Assembly: GCA_009741485.1 (NCBI GenBank)
Contig: CM019227.1
Span: 11,323,647 to 11,387,646 of the forward strand
Direction: 5' to 3'
DNA: 64,000 nucleotides
Source: Malurus cyaneus samueli
Taxonomy: Eukaryota > Chordata > Aves > Passeriformes > Maluridae
Within the stretch, counting starts at the first letter, position 1; every line of letters starts with the position of its first letter. Below are positions 1-12,845 of this stretch, piece after piece. Under the pieces are notes generated by a model. The model saw only the letters and a list, made by a program, of their open reading frames with translations. It was not told where the DNA came from and searched no databases. The translations under genes were made by a program, and so were the position numbers.

Positions 1-1320
1 GACCATCTACCTAAATATCTCAGCAGAGAACCTAGGAAAAAAAAATAAATTGCAAAGCACCAGGCTAATTTATTTTCCTGAGTATGAGGCTGCAGATGAA
101 TCAGAGCATAAAATAATAATTCTGAGTGCATGGAAGTAAAGGTATCTAAAGACCTGACTCTATATTTTAAATAATAATTTATTATATTGCCATAGACATA
201 TAGCCATATGATATATTAAGTGAGATTAGTTCAGAAGTATATTTAACATGTCTATTTTAAAAATCCATCTCATTTCTCAAAGAGAACACACTGCAGCCTC
301 CCTTGCTTGAATACAATGAAATTTATGAATGTGGATGAGGATTCTCAGCAGTAAAGGCTTTTTAACAGGATCAGGTTTTCACCTTCAGAAAACGAGCAGT
401 TCTTGTCTCCTCTGCCAATCCCATATTGCAGGGGAGTTGTGCTGAATACTCATCTCATCAGTCAATGCTTTGATTTATCCTTGCACATGTATTGAAGGAA
501 AAGCACCTCAAAATGTAATCACCGGAATGTCATGACATACATGATAATTTAAGAGGTTCAAGCTTTCCACTTACTATCCTTTATTATAAAAGATATTCGT
601 CCTTGTCGATATTTAGCAGAGTGTAAAAAATTACTATAATGTTTAAAACTGTACATTAACAATATGTTGCTAAAACTTTCATTTTTAAGACTAAATTTTA
701 GCTCTTTCATGCCTGCTTCAAAATCAAAACCCAAACCCAGCCTTTTAGCAATTTTCTAGCACTGACTTGCTCTGAAGGTGCTAAGTCACTGGTGAAACAC
801 ATTATTAGATTGCAGTAACTTTCTACCACATCTCCTTTGTCCCGGGTTTCTCCTACTGCTTACAGATTGGCCTCAATGTTATTTATTTTTACACCTACAG
901 ATACAGAAACTCACATATCTACATACCTATTTACACAACAGAAACATAGCTTATTGTTCCTGATCTTAATTATTTAGTTGAATTCTTAAGGAGGCTTTAA
1001 AGGAATTCTTTTTCTGCAGAATAGAAACACTGAAGGAATCCTGATCCTGCAGGCACAGAATATTGCATTTGAGTGCTCAGCATATTCAGTGAGACTTGAG
1101 TGACTCATACAAGGACATGGCTGAAGAATAAATGTTTTTATTAATTATTTACCAATCTTCAGTGTTTCGGTGCCATACTGAGTTAGCATAACTTTCTGGA
1201 TAAATTATTCATCTTTTCACAGTTCAACCCAAGCACAGCACAGCTCCAAAGAGATGACAAACCTGTGACACACAGCACATACCCACTAAACCCCTTCCTT
1301 CTTTGAGCCCTTGATATTTT
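1..1320. other. AT-rich non-coding stretch
   Basis: This stretch is AT-rich sequence with short A and T runs. I see no long open frame, tandem repeat or recognisable RNA gene in it. The texture is typical of vertebrate intergenic or intronic DNA. Confidence 0.6.
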
Positions 1321-2400
1321 AATCACATTTCTACCCAGGGATGAACTCCCTAGCACCAGGCAGTGTAAATCAGAGGAGTTCAGTCATAAATACTATGGAA
1401 ATTCAGTGCTTGGAACAGGAGCACAACACACTGAACGAAACATTGGAAGGAGGAGGTCACAGCACCCAAGATGCTCCAGCAGAAATTCTCACTGGCCAAA
1501 TGGGCTGGGTCAGGGTCCTGCTGTGCCCAGACCCTCTGGGGCAGTCTTACAGGGGCTGGGCAGAGCATCCAGACACACTTCTCCACCTGAAACCCTCCCT
1601 CCTGAACCACAGTGCACTGCTGTTTTGTGACCTGAGGTTACAGCATTTTCACCAATTGCCAAATCATGTTTTCCACCCTTGATACTGAGGCTCTGAGGAG
1701 TCTTGCTCCTGTACAAAAGGCGAGTTTAAAACCCTGCCAAGCTTGGGGTCTAGGTGCTGTTGTACAGCCATGAGCTCCAGAAGCTCACTGGGTATTATAA
1801 ATAAAAGAGGGAGCCATAAAATGTCAATGCTTTAGGAATGACCCATAATGTAAACTAGATGAGAAGGTTTTTGAGCATTTCCTTCTGCAGAGTTACCTTC
1901 ACTGGAGCAACCTCTCTGTCTGGGCATTGGCTGAGCAAACTGTGCCTGAATCACTCCCTGCAGATCCCAACTGTGCCCAGGCTGAGAGCTCAGCACAGGC
2001 AGGAGCTGCAATGCACCCTGTGCTGCTGAACAGCTCCCTCATCTACCAAAATGCAAAAATCAATCAGTCCCCGATTCAATTTACACAGGCACAGTCCCCA
2101 GGCAGGGGGAGGATTTGGTTCATAACACCAATTACTCCCCACAAAGGGATGAGAATGTCCTGCTCAAGCAAACAACAGGCGACAGAACTGGGAAAAGCTG
2201 CTGCCTTGGCCTCCTGGGATGTGATATCCTCAAGAATGAGCATCCAGCCTGGGAATTCTGGTGTTCCCAGGGAATCTCATGATTCAGGCCCTTTACCTGC
2301 TACATGATGCAACCCAAGCCAGCCTACAGCCAACCTCCACTGGTACAGCAGAAAACCCAGATAAAGGGAGAAAGGCAAGCAAAAAAACCCCAAACCAACT
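1321..2400. other. GC-richer non-coding block
   Basis: This block has more C and G than its flanks but very few CpG dinucleotides, so it is not a CpG island. Open frames of 113 codons (1341-1682) and 126 codons (1927-2307) lie on the plus strand, with shorter ones antisense. None has a recognisable domain, signal peptide or membrane segment, and none is joined to a plausible splice structure. I treat them as chance frames. Confidence 0.55.
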
Positions 2401-5400
2401 TCCTAATGGATTATAAATTATAGAAATAACATTCTTTGCTATGTAATTAATGGAAATTTACTATTTTTAAGCTGCCTGAGGGAAATTTTCCATGTCAAAT
2501 CAATTTGTAGGTAGGACCCAAGAGGCAGAAAATCACAACTGCTTCAGTATGCTTCTTCATTTCACTGTTGTTGGGGGTTTAATTTTCAGTCACATTCTTT
2601 GGTGACTTTGATCTTTGATGACAGTGTTAACTCTATTTGGTTCTCAGTGCTGCATTGATTTTAAAAAGCCTTTTGAGATACCCTCACTAATTATTTCAGT
2701 GGAAGTTTAATTAAATCTTGTCACACAGGAATAAGCTGCTTCTTGGAAAAGCTGCTAAACATTATACAGCATGTAATCGGAGAAAAAGGAGGATGGATAA
2801 TTATAGTTGGACAGACAAGCACATGAAGAAAAAGCAGAAAGCAATTTCTAAATATGAATTTAAGTGCAAGTGTCTGTGAACCTTCTCAGCCTCCTTTGTG
2901 CACAGAAGTAGCAGACTCCTTGCATTTGTTGGTTTTTCATCTAGATATTTCCATATCAACACTTCCCCTCTCAGATCTCACCCTAATTTCTGCAATATAG
3001 GGAACTTTGTATTATACAAATTTCTCAAGATTCCTGTTAGAAAGGAATTATTAACACCTTAGGAGTGGCTACCTTCCTTCAGCAAACTGGTCTGCTCATG
3101 TTTACCTTAACAAAGCAGCAAAAGAAAAGTTGCGAGCATTTCTTTTGAACGAAATTCTCATGCCCACAATTCCTCCCTGTTGATCTGTAAACTGCCTTTT
3201 CCATATAGAGTTCCCATAAATTCACAAATAAAGGATATTAGATTGTAGCAGAGATTGAATTTATTCCTCAGCCAGATATGCACTCACAAAAATGGGGCCT
3301 GTTATTTCTTTTTGTAAAAGATTTTGCTATCTTTCTATTCCTTCTGATTCTGAGATTCCCTAGAGCAATGAATAAGTCTTTTACTACAGGATTTCACCCA
3401 GCTCTAATGTTGAATGTCACATGTGTATATTTTGTACTGAGCCAGCAGCTAGTTAGTATGTTCCACCTGGAAAACTCAGCAAAAAAAGAAATAAATCTCT
3501 ATGCCTTAGGTTAAGAACATACCTTCTGCAAGCCAATATATTTTCACATTAACTGGTATAAATATGGCATTCACACATAAATACCATGTTTTTATGATGA
3601 TGCCAATATTTCTTTTTGGGAAAAAAAAAGATAACCTGATTTTGAATTAGTTTTAAGAGCAGAAGAACCTGTTTGGAAGGTGTATCAACCACAACAAGAC
3701 AGCAAAAAGTAAAATTAAAGCTTAATGATAAATGAAACAACAAAATATATTCATTTCCTAATCTGAATTTTAATACATGAACTGCATAAGACTGTGGGAT
3801 CAGACTTAAAGTTCCCTAGAGATTGAATAAAAGCCTCAAGAGGTTTGTGTGATAAACAAAAACGGTCAAATTGGGCTGAGCAGAAGGAAAGCAACACCAT
3901 CTGTTTGGAGGGGGAGGGTGACAGCAGCAGCAGCAACCAACAAAGAGAGGAGCTGAGCAGGAAAGGCCTTGGTCTACATTCTAACAAACCCCTTAAGGGA
4001 AATTAAGGACTTGAACAAGCCACTACTTTTAATCTCATTAATACATCTACAATATGGCTGGAACATTCAAGAACAAGAATTTGCTTTCCAGCCCTTGAAC
4101 AAATGTGTGTGGCCATCTGGAGAGGCTGCGCTTCATTCAAATGGGCTGGAAAGTGTCTGAGAACAAACACTCCTTCTTGCAAATTAAGAATAAAACCTCT
4201 GTCATTGGAGTTTCTTTGACACCATTTCTGGGTCTAGCAGAAGCACCACAGGGCAGAAGTTTGTTTCTTGTTTAAAAAGAAGAGGAAAAAAAATAGCACT
4301 TCATGGTACTTGTGAAGCATTCTAATAAACGGGATAGGACTGGTATCCCCTGTACAAAGGTGTGGGGGCTCTCTAAATGCCCTCCCAGCAAGGGTTTAAT
4401 CATCAAGTTCCACAAAACCACATTATTCTTTTCCTCATTAGGCTGCACAACAGTTTTTGCCATCTGCATATTAACTTTATTTTATTCCTGTAAATGATCA
4501 TCTTTCCATAGGCCTCTCGACTCCGAAATAAATGTAACAAATCCTTGAAAACTATCATCTCTAAAGCAGTATCCAAGATTTTCAGTCACATTCTACTACC
4601 ATGGCTAAAATCAGTAAGAAACCCTTCAGACTCGCTGACCTGGTGTCTGATCACTCCCAGTGGATTTTCACATCACAGGAACAGAATTCAGTTGGATTCT
4701 GAAAGCAAAGATTCAGAGCACTGATCTCTCCTGGGACAGGTTTACCCATCCCACAGGTTTTCAAGGCTGATCCTGCAGCTCCCAGCCCGATTCCAACACC
4801 TACATGAGGCCAAGTCCTGCTGTGCCATCAGTGCCACATGGCAGGAATGTCACTGTGCATGAAACATAAAGTCTTCTGCAGAGACCCAGAATATTCCATA
4901 TATTTTTTTTTTGTAAGAAATAGCAATTTCATCCAGATCTTATGAAGCAAAATCATAAAAATGCCTGGTTTTACACCACCTTTTCTCACGTCATTAAGTT
5001 AAAAACATTTTTCCTTCACTTTCTGCCTCAGAAAGAGTTTTAACTCTTCCATCAATTTATTCTTCGAAGTGTTGTGTACCGGAATTCGAAGACGTCAGTA
5101 ATTCTCATAGGGAAATAGTAAAAATAACTGTAAAGAAGGACAGGAAAGAGAAAATTGTTTTTATTTCTCTTAGCCATATTCAACCTAAATAACTTTGGGT
5201 GTTAGCATGTTAAAAAATTTGGGACAATTTGTACAAAAGACACCATTTCAAAAGCAAAACTAGGCACAGAAGAGAAGGAAAAGTACACAATTTTTGTGCA
5301 AAACTACAGAATCAGATATCACTTCTGTTCTGACTTCTGAAATGCAGCATAATTTATTTGCTTCTAACCTTTCTGAGACTGGCATTCCTTAATTAGGAAG

Positions 5401-8400
5401 AAAAAAGTAATGGGAAGATAAAAATTCCCCACAGTAAACAGTTCAACCAAATCAGATACGAAAGGGAAGAAAAGTCTGCAGACCTCTATTATGGAGACTG
5501 AGCAAATATATAAACATTTGGAAAAGTCCTTCATCTTGATCAGAGCAGGAAATAATGCAGACCTCCACAGAAATAAAGCCAGAAGGGATTTCCCCCCAAG
5601 GTTCTGTGGGAACAGCAGGCAGTGACCCTTCACAAACTGTTTGACTTCACATGTAGTGAAAAACAACAGTCCCAGCAACACAATTTCTGATTTCTCTGCT
5701 AAACTGTTCGAGACCTCCAGAAGGACACTCAGCAATTTGTTCAGCTGAGCAGTAAACAGCCCCTGCACACAGCAGGAACATGTGCAAAGCAAACTCCACC
5801 TGCATGTTCCTCTCCAAATTGCCAGAGGCTGTTAGAACAACTGCATCTCATTTTTAAAAGGAAAAAAAAATACACCACTACGGGAATACTGCATCATTCT
5901 CCAGAACAAGTTGTTAAAGCTCCACCTAAAGAGGAAGCACCATTTGATGTACTATCAATAAATAAAATTAAACTCACATTTACCATGGCAGTAAAAAAGC
6001 AGACAGCCAAGCCTCAGTTTGTTCTTTGCAAACATTTTTAAGGTATAAGCTCATACAGCTATTCCAGCCCTTGCCCCTGGCTATGTTATCCCTGATCTGT
6101 CACTAGCATATCCCTGCAGCAAGAGCCACAGTCACATCTGAAAATGTTTTATCACGTGTCTGTGGAAGAATTAAGGAAAATGTGTAGTTCACAAAAAAAA
6201 AAAACCTAAAAAAGAAAAGACAATTTGCATAGCAAAGTGTTCATATTGAGGAGTTCTGTGATATTCTAGAATTAAAAGACAAATTATAGATTTCACATTG
6301 ATCAGTTTTATTGCTCACAGAATTGCCCAAAGCTCCTTTGGACCAGTGGGTAATAACTTATTCTCCCTTTAAGGAATTATTTCCTGATCTTAAGGTAAGT
6401 TTTTGCAGGAGATGGAAGAAGAGTCTGGAATAACTCTGCAATCTGTGAGAGTGTGATATTATGATATGGAAAACCAGAATCGTGATATATCAATCACCTA
6501 CACCCAGGATAGAGCTTCTTGATTTCTCTTAAATAACAGAAGAAATGTACTCACAGAAATGCAGAGCCAAGAAAGTACTTCAAAAAGTGGTTTTCAATCA
6601 TTTGTTTTGTTGCTTAAAAACACCCAAAGGAAGTTGGAGAGAAGTTTATCTTTTTCTCCAGGAGAAACACCCCCAGCTCCCTCAGCTGCTGCTCATCAGA
6701 TTTGTGTTTCCATTTAAAATTATTTTTTTATCAATCTTTCTACACATTTGTGTCTACCACAACCACAACACAGCATGGGATCGCTCAGGAAAAAGCAAAA
6801 CCCACAAATCTCAGTAACTGAGATGTTCTGTGGGAAACCAAAGATGCTTTGAAAGAAAAATATCTGAGGAATAGTCTCTACCAGAACTCTTCCCAGGACC
6901 ACTCCCCTCCCAGGACATTGTAGCTCAGTGGCATCTAGGCTCATCTAGAATGATTAATGAATTCAAAATGCCCGAAAGGTATAGATTTGCTGCTCATTAG
7001 TAGGGTAGTGTTTTGGTCTTTGTTTTTGTTTTGTTTTTCCAGAAGTTGTTTAGCCATAACTTCCACGTTAACTGAAATATCAATTTTATGTGAAAAAAAA
7101 TTATAGCGGCACCTCACACAGTAAATTTCTTAGGAGAGTCCAATAGTTATTTGCCCAAATAAAATTAAGGAAGAATTCCCACCTATGTTATAGAAGCAGA
7201 AAACATTACAGAAGCTGTTTATGGCCATATTCATTGTGTCAATGTTAACCTCGGGGTATGTAGAACCGAGGGACACTTTATGTGAAATCAATGCCTGCTG
7301 TGTACACACAGCCTTTTTCAAACATTAGTGTACAGATTGACACGTGTTCTAATGGAAATGTCATTTACAGCACGCAGCCCTAATGCTATTAAAGCTGTGA
7401 TTCTATCTGCACTAACAGGGTTATGGTGCTGCAGGGTGGGGCTGTAATCTCGAAGCTGTGCCATCCCAGAGCAGTGTCCTGATCCAGATGGAATTACAGG
7501 GACTGATTCCCAGTTAATGCTCCTCTGGAAATGAGGAATGAGGGACCTGACCCCTCTGCTGTGCTGTAAATCCTCAGCTCACAGAGGCACTGCAGGGACA
7601 CTGTACCATGCAGAAATCATTCCTTGTCATATTTGTTACTACTTACCTGAATTGCTACTTAGTAATTACTGAATTACTATTTACCTGAATTCAGTGAACT
7701 CCTGGCCACACCTAAAGCCACTAAAGACAGCTTGTCTGGTACCACTTCACAGAAAAACAGTTGTTACCAGACTAAATGACAACTCCAAAACTGTCAAGAA
7801 CCCATTCAAATCCAACCTACACTCTCAGCTCCACAACCTGCTGCCCTTACCAATAGAAATAAGATCTGGGTGCTTAATGGCCTTTAGGGAGGATTTAGTA
7901 ATCTGTAGGATAAGCTAATTAAACTCAATTAAGTACTGAAGAACTATCTTAAATCAGAAAAAAAAAAAAAGTTGAATGAGGTTAAGCAGAAATTCAAAGG
8001 TCGGTGCTCAGGCTTACAGATCCAGATGTTCAGTTGGGGAGATTAATTAATGTAATTTTTTTTTTAAACACCACCATAGAAGCAAACAAATATTTGTTTA
8101 TAAAGAGACAGGGACTGGTCCTGGGTGCTGCTGAATATTCTCAGATGCCTGAAAAGGGAGGTGTTAAAAACAGATCTGTGATACACCGAGGAAAGCCTAT
8201 TTTGCAAACCCTGAATTGGCCACAATAATCTTTTTAATGTGTACAAACCTCCACATAATTCTGTGTTAAATAACACAGAGGATCAGTGCAGAACACAAAG
8301 ATGTGCTTGGGCTGCTATTTCTCTGTCTCATTTGCTTATTTGGGGCAGGCTTACTCATAATTAAACAATATTGATGGGATGTTTAAACAATTTCTGTATG

Positions 8401-9080
8401 GATTTGCCCAAGGGCTCCCAGCAAACCATCTCTTCCTATTCCAATGAGCAAAACAATTCAAGAGTTTTCACCAGACACGCACATTTTAACTGTCTTTTAA
8501 TGACAGAATAATGAATATTTTATGGCTGCAGCTTCTGCTTTAAATGAGATATTTTTATTGATGTTGGGATTGTCCTGTAACGGTTCCATTTCAAAGCTGG
8601 TAGGATTATAATTAGGTATTTTTCTACATTTTTGGTACTTTTTTGATCATTCTGATAGGTACAATTTTCTCATAGCTGAATATGCCAATCATTAAAATGA
8701 CTCAGTTGTAAAGCAAATTGATCTGTTTGATAAAAAATGCAGCATAACAAATTATGAATCTTATAAAAATTGTTTTTCAAATGTGTTTTCACATCTTTGA
8801 ACATACTTTTAAAATACATGTCACAACAGAACCAGCAAACTTGCTTTGAATAACATACCAAATTTTTGTTAGTTATACTCACGAAAACTTAGCTTTATGC
8901 CACAGAGGAAACAAGAGAATTTTATAATGTCAATGTACAGAAAAGATTCTGTATTAAACAACAGCAGAGCTGGCCATCTGGAAAGAAATGTACAATCTCT
9001 ATAAATCTATTTGATTTGGGAAATGGGTGAGATCTAGACATTGGGCTTTTTTTTCTCTTAAGAATATCATGTTCTAACAA
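2401..9080. other. AT-rich non-coding stretch with short A/T runs
   Basis: This is a long AT-rich stretch. It contains short poly-A runs near 6192-6203 and 7960-7971, an oligo-T run near 8057, a T-rich run with interspersed G near 7018-7038, a small CpG cluster at 5063-5096, an imperfect 38-bp duplication at 7636-7691, an octamer site (ATTTGCAT) at 6223-6230 and a perfect palindrome at 8260-8279. The longest frame is 142 codons on the minus strand (5364-5792). It is Leu/Phe-rich but resembles no family I recognise. No gene is supported. Confidence 0.55.
7636..7691. repeat. Imperfect direct repeat, period 38
   Basis: An 18-base word beginning TTACT and ending CCTGAATT occurs at 7636-7653 and again at 7674-7691, with one mismatch. 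The DNA between them also carries GAATT and TTACT words, so the area is a diffuse tandem duplication, not a clean array. Confidence 0.6.
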
Positions 9081-9840
9081 TTTTGCAAGTACACACAGAC
9101 ATTTGTCTGCCAGGAACTGAAGAGAAAATAGATTGCAGCACTAAAATTATTGGTCAGTGCCCTATCTTGGTGAGAATCCAAAAACACCACACAGGCCATA
9201 ATGGAATTTCTTCATTCCAAAGCTGTGCCCAAAGCTGTAATCACCCCCACGCCCATCCCTGGGGCTGTAAATCCTTCCTGTGAGCACTGCAGGCTCTGCC
9301 TTCAGCACCTGGCACTGCCAGAATCCAAACCAGCAGCCAGGTTCAGCCCTGTGCTCTGGGAAGGAGCTGAGACAGCTGACCACCGTGGGGTCAGGTGGAC
9401 AAACACAGCTCAAACTGAGCCTGGAGCAGCAGCACTGCACCCTCCTCACCCAGGGAGCCCCTGGGCTTGGTTCATTCTCATTCTCATTCTCCTTCCCCAA
9501 AAGCTGTTTCTGACACCACAGCAGAGGTGCCCAACTCTCTGGGACTGTGCCAGGAGCACCAAGGCATCAACAACCCCCAGGGCACTGATGCTGCCCATCC
9601 TGGTGTGGAACAAATCCAGCTGCTATCCCAGAGCCCCAGAGAGAATGGACAATCCATCCCACCCCTGAAATCCAAAGGATCTCAGAGAAAACGATGTGAG
9701 ATGCTGCAGATGGATTGTGATTACCTGGCCACCAAACTGGGTGTGGGGCAGGGTCACAGAGGTTTGATTTATTGCATTTATTTATGCTCTGCAGTTATTT
9801 CCTGGACATCAGCAGAGCAGTGTGACCCTTATTAAACCTA
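9081..9840. other. GC-richer non-coding block
   Basis: This is a CAG/CTG-word-rich, CpG-poor block. Several frames of 60 to 155 codons overlap on both strands (the longest at 9201-9668 on plus), as expected where stop codons are rarer. The protein frames show no recognisable domain. A short hexamer repeat (CATTCT, three copies) lies at about 9473-9490. Confidence 0.5.
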
Positions 9841-10726
9841 CCCCATCAATTGGAAATCACTGCTATGGTTATGTGGTTATGATTATGAAGATAATTAAAA
9901 TAAAACTAGTTGTTAAAAGATACCATCAATTGTGACCTTGAATAATTAGGTTTCTAATGCATAGTAAGGCCAACATTAACAAGCTACTGTGAAAACAGAA
10001 ATTCAGGAATTTTTCTTGCAGGCAGAATTTAAAGGAAACACACATAGCTTTCCCAGTGTATTTAATTTTCAATATGGAGTCTGCAATGAGCTGCTAATAA
10101 TCATGCACTATGCCATCAGGGTTTTGCACCTATTTACATATAAATAGTTTAGACCTGACTTGGCTACCGACAGTGGTTAATTTAATTTATTGTCCTTTGG
10201 CAAGTGAATAGTCATTGGTTTTCCAGCACTTTTAACCTTAGCAAACCCTTGGGAAATAAAAATTAGATTGAAAGAAAATTACTACTGGTGGAGAACAGCA
10301 AGAAAGTGACAGTAGTATATATAAACCTCAGGCAGCAGTGGAATAAAGTGTCATATTATTGTATGCTGTCTTCTAAAGTTCAATATTGCTTTCTTGATTT
10401 ACGCTTCTGTAATTTTTTCCAAGTAACTCTTCTTGCTTTGGGGACTTTTGCACCTAACTTCATGTTTTTCAGCCAGGAAGAGGGATTAACTACTTACCAT
10501 TAAAAAAACACATCAGAACTCATGAGCATAAACCAGAAATGTGCAACCAACCCCAGCTAAACACGGTGGCAGCTATTGAGCATTAATGAGTGAATATCAG
10601 AGTACGACTGATTGAGCATCTCTCCTTTACCAGTTGGAGAAGAACAGCTTTGAAGGGCCACATTTTGGCCTCAGGAATCAAATGAGAAAATACAAAATGT
10701 ACTGCACTATTCCTACAACAAATAGT

Positions 10727-10727
10727 N
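10727..10727. other. Single ambiguous base (N)
   Basis: The base at this position is written as N. It lies inside an open frame (10634-11038) that I do not consider coding, and it introduces one unknown residue there. It is probably an unresolved sequencing or consensus position. Confidence 0.95.
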
Positions 10728-10909
10728 TTCGCATGTACATGAAACTGCTGCACAATTCATTTTCCAGAATTAAAGGAGTGAAATTTCAGATGGGAAGGAA
10801 GTTACAGGTTTGTTTTGTGAAGCTCTGTTGTCAGAGCCATACATATCTGAACTCCACTAACAGGTTTAGAAAGTGGGAAGTCCTGAAATGCAGAAAAAAT
10901 TTAACACAA

Positions 10910-10998
10910 TTTTTATGTCAATGCTTTTTAAGTGAAGTATTTTTATGCCAATACATTCTAGGTGAAGTACTTTTATACCACAAGTGTATTACCAGCAA
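10910..10998. repeat. 30-bp tandem duplication (about 2.4 copies)
   Basis: Copy 1 is 10910-10939 and copy 2 is 10940-10969, matching at 25 of 30 bases. Both begin TTTTTATG and end GTGAAGTA. A third, decayed start follows from 10970 (CTTTTATACCA). Because the unit is a multiple of three, the overlying plus-strand frame shows a repeated ten-residue block. This follows from the DNA duplication and is not evidence of a protein repeat. Confidence 0.85.
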
Positions 10999-12807
10999 TG
11001 GGTTTTTTTTTGTCATCCCATGGGAAATTTTTGCTTAAAAAAAGAAAATCAATAACCATTGTTCAAGAAAATAAATTCCGTTTCCAGCTTGGAAACTATT
11101 TCCTTTTCTGCACTTCTCCAAAATTACATTTTGCTTCTCAGTCACCTTCAGAGAGTAATTTCCGAAAATAAAGTTTTATATTCCTGATGCTAAACATGTT
11201 GTATTTGCTCAAATGAGCCAGTATTGTGTGCCTTGCCATGATCCTCACTGGCTTGCTCCAGGTACTGTCAGCTGTTTCAGCAGAGGATGGGTCACTGTGT
11301 AAATGCAAATCCTGTTTCATCTCTCAGCAGTCATCATTCACCCTGAAATCTATAGGATTTTAGCAAGTTGCTATATTATGCTTTAGGTACTCAGGCTGTT
11401 TCAATAATACAGCATCACTTTATCCCTCAGGTTTAAGTGATTAAAACCCTCTGTGGAGTGAGAGAACATTTACAGCTCCTTTTCTGCAGCTTTTAGGGTA
11501 GGTGCAGATATTTTACCTGGAGTAATCGTGGCCCCATGACCCCCAGTGAAGCCAAATCCACCAAAGCATCAAAACTGCTCAAGATTCTCCTGAAGCAGCT
11601 CAGGGTTTTGGGGTAATTTTGCACATTTTCGAGTACAGGCTCAGAGGATGGATTGTGCCTACAGTGCTGAGTCACTTCCTAGCATGGAGCAGTTCACTTT
11701 GATGCTCAGCAGGATTCCAAAACTCTGCTGCTGTAATTTAACCGTGCCCAGCAGCCAAAAAGCTTTGCTTTACAGCCAAAGTGGTGAAACCCACACTGGA
11801 CTCAAAGCTTTGCTTTGGCTGGGGTTCTGGATTATCTAAGCAGTAAAACTGGCCCAGTTCCTCTGCTGACACTTGAATGGTTTCTGGCTAAAAACTTCAT
11901 TTCCACTGAATCAGCAGCTTTTCAAAAAAAAAAATTTCAACACGAAGAAAATCTTATTTTGGAAAATCCAATTAAGTTATTTCACCTGAAGCTGATGTGG
12001 TGGTGACCTGTTGTTGAACTGAACTGATCTGTTTAATTCAAGGTCAGCAACTACAAGCATGACCCTGCGTGAACCCCGTGGAATGTGGCATTTTGGGCAA
12101 CTGAATTTGGGTACTAAATGAACTTTTATTCCATTTATTAAAAAGTAAAATGTTGTTTGAATGGTAAATAGTGCCATTTACTAATCTATTTTTTAAAAAT
12201 TGTGTTCTATTAGGGAGAGAAAAATCGTTAATTTTCACTATTTTCAAACCATTTGAGCTGAAACTTTTCATAGAAAAGAAATTGTACATCAAATGTAAAC
12301 ATTTTGAAAAGGAACTTAAGACTCCAATCCTACTGAAAGTAGCTGAGATAATTGCCTGTGTCAATTTTGAAAAAGGGCAGAAAGCTCCTGTCCATCCTAG
12401 ACGTTTTCTCTGTGTTTGCTGCTGTTGTGTACCATGTGTTAACATTAAAATCTGTGCAAAGCCAGACACTAAAACCAGGTTTGGTGTCACTTCTGCTCTG
12501 AAAGCTCTAATGACACTTCTTTGCTCAGGATCATCCTCTTTTAAGGGCTGCATGAAGTTGAGCTGCTGGGCCTGATTTCAGCCCCTTTTTGCAGAAGAAG
12601 CCACTGCATGCAGGGGTTTGATTGCACCATTTTGCCAGAAGACAGCACTCCTGTTACCACTTTGGCCTCAGTACAAATGCTTTGAGCCACAGCAGCTTCC
12701 AAATGCAAGACTTACTACAAACCAGGATCTGAATGGAATGAATCAAGCAGCAGACAGAGAGGATTATGAGTCTGTGGCTATATTCTGACATGTATTGGAT
12801 TATTAGG

Positions 12808-12845
12808 ATTTGCATTCATTAGGAAAGCTAGACTGGCATTTGCAT
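12808..12845. promoter_or_regulatory. Pair of octamer (POU-type) sites
   Basis: The canonical octamer ATTTGCAT (complement ATGCAAAT) occurs at 12808-12815 and again at 12838-12845 in the same orientation, 30 bp start to start, about three helical turns apart. ATTAGGA also occurs twice in the same 40 bp. The octamer is the known binding site of Oct/POU factors. That this pair works as an enhancer is inference only, as such words also occur by chance. Confidence 0.3.

Larger units (their letters stand above)
9841..12780. other. AT-rich non-coding stretch
   Basis: This is AT-rich DNA holding the 30-bp duplication at 10910-10998, one undetermined base at 10727, an octamer site (ATGCAAAT) at 11303-11310, and opposite-strand open frames at 12044-12553 (minus, 169 codons) and 12171-12575 (plus, 134 codons). 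Neither frame resembles a known protein. Two frames open antisense to each other without a domain are more likely compositional than coding. The DNA at 10060-10260 and 9850-9990 has the ATTA/TAAT-rich texture often seen in conserved non-coding elements, which I cannot verify. Confidence 0.5.

Noticed and set aside
5364..5792. 142-codon minus-strand frame with hydrophobic runs, as a membrane protein
   Set aside because: The Leu/Phe content follows from A/T-rich DNA read antisense. The hydrophobic runs are irregular and no family is recognised.
12044..12575. Opposed frames of 169 (minus) and 134 (plus) codons
   Set aside because: They overlap antisense over most of their length, and neither resembles a known protein. 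Both cannot easily be real, and nothing favours either.
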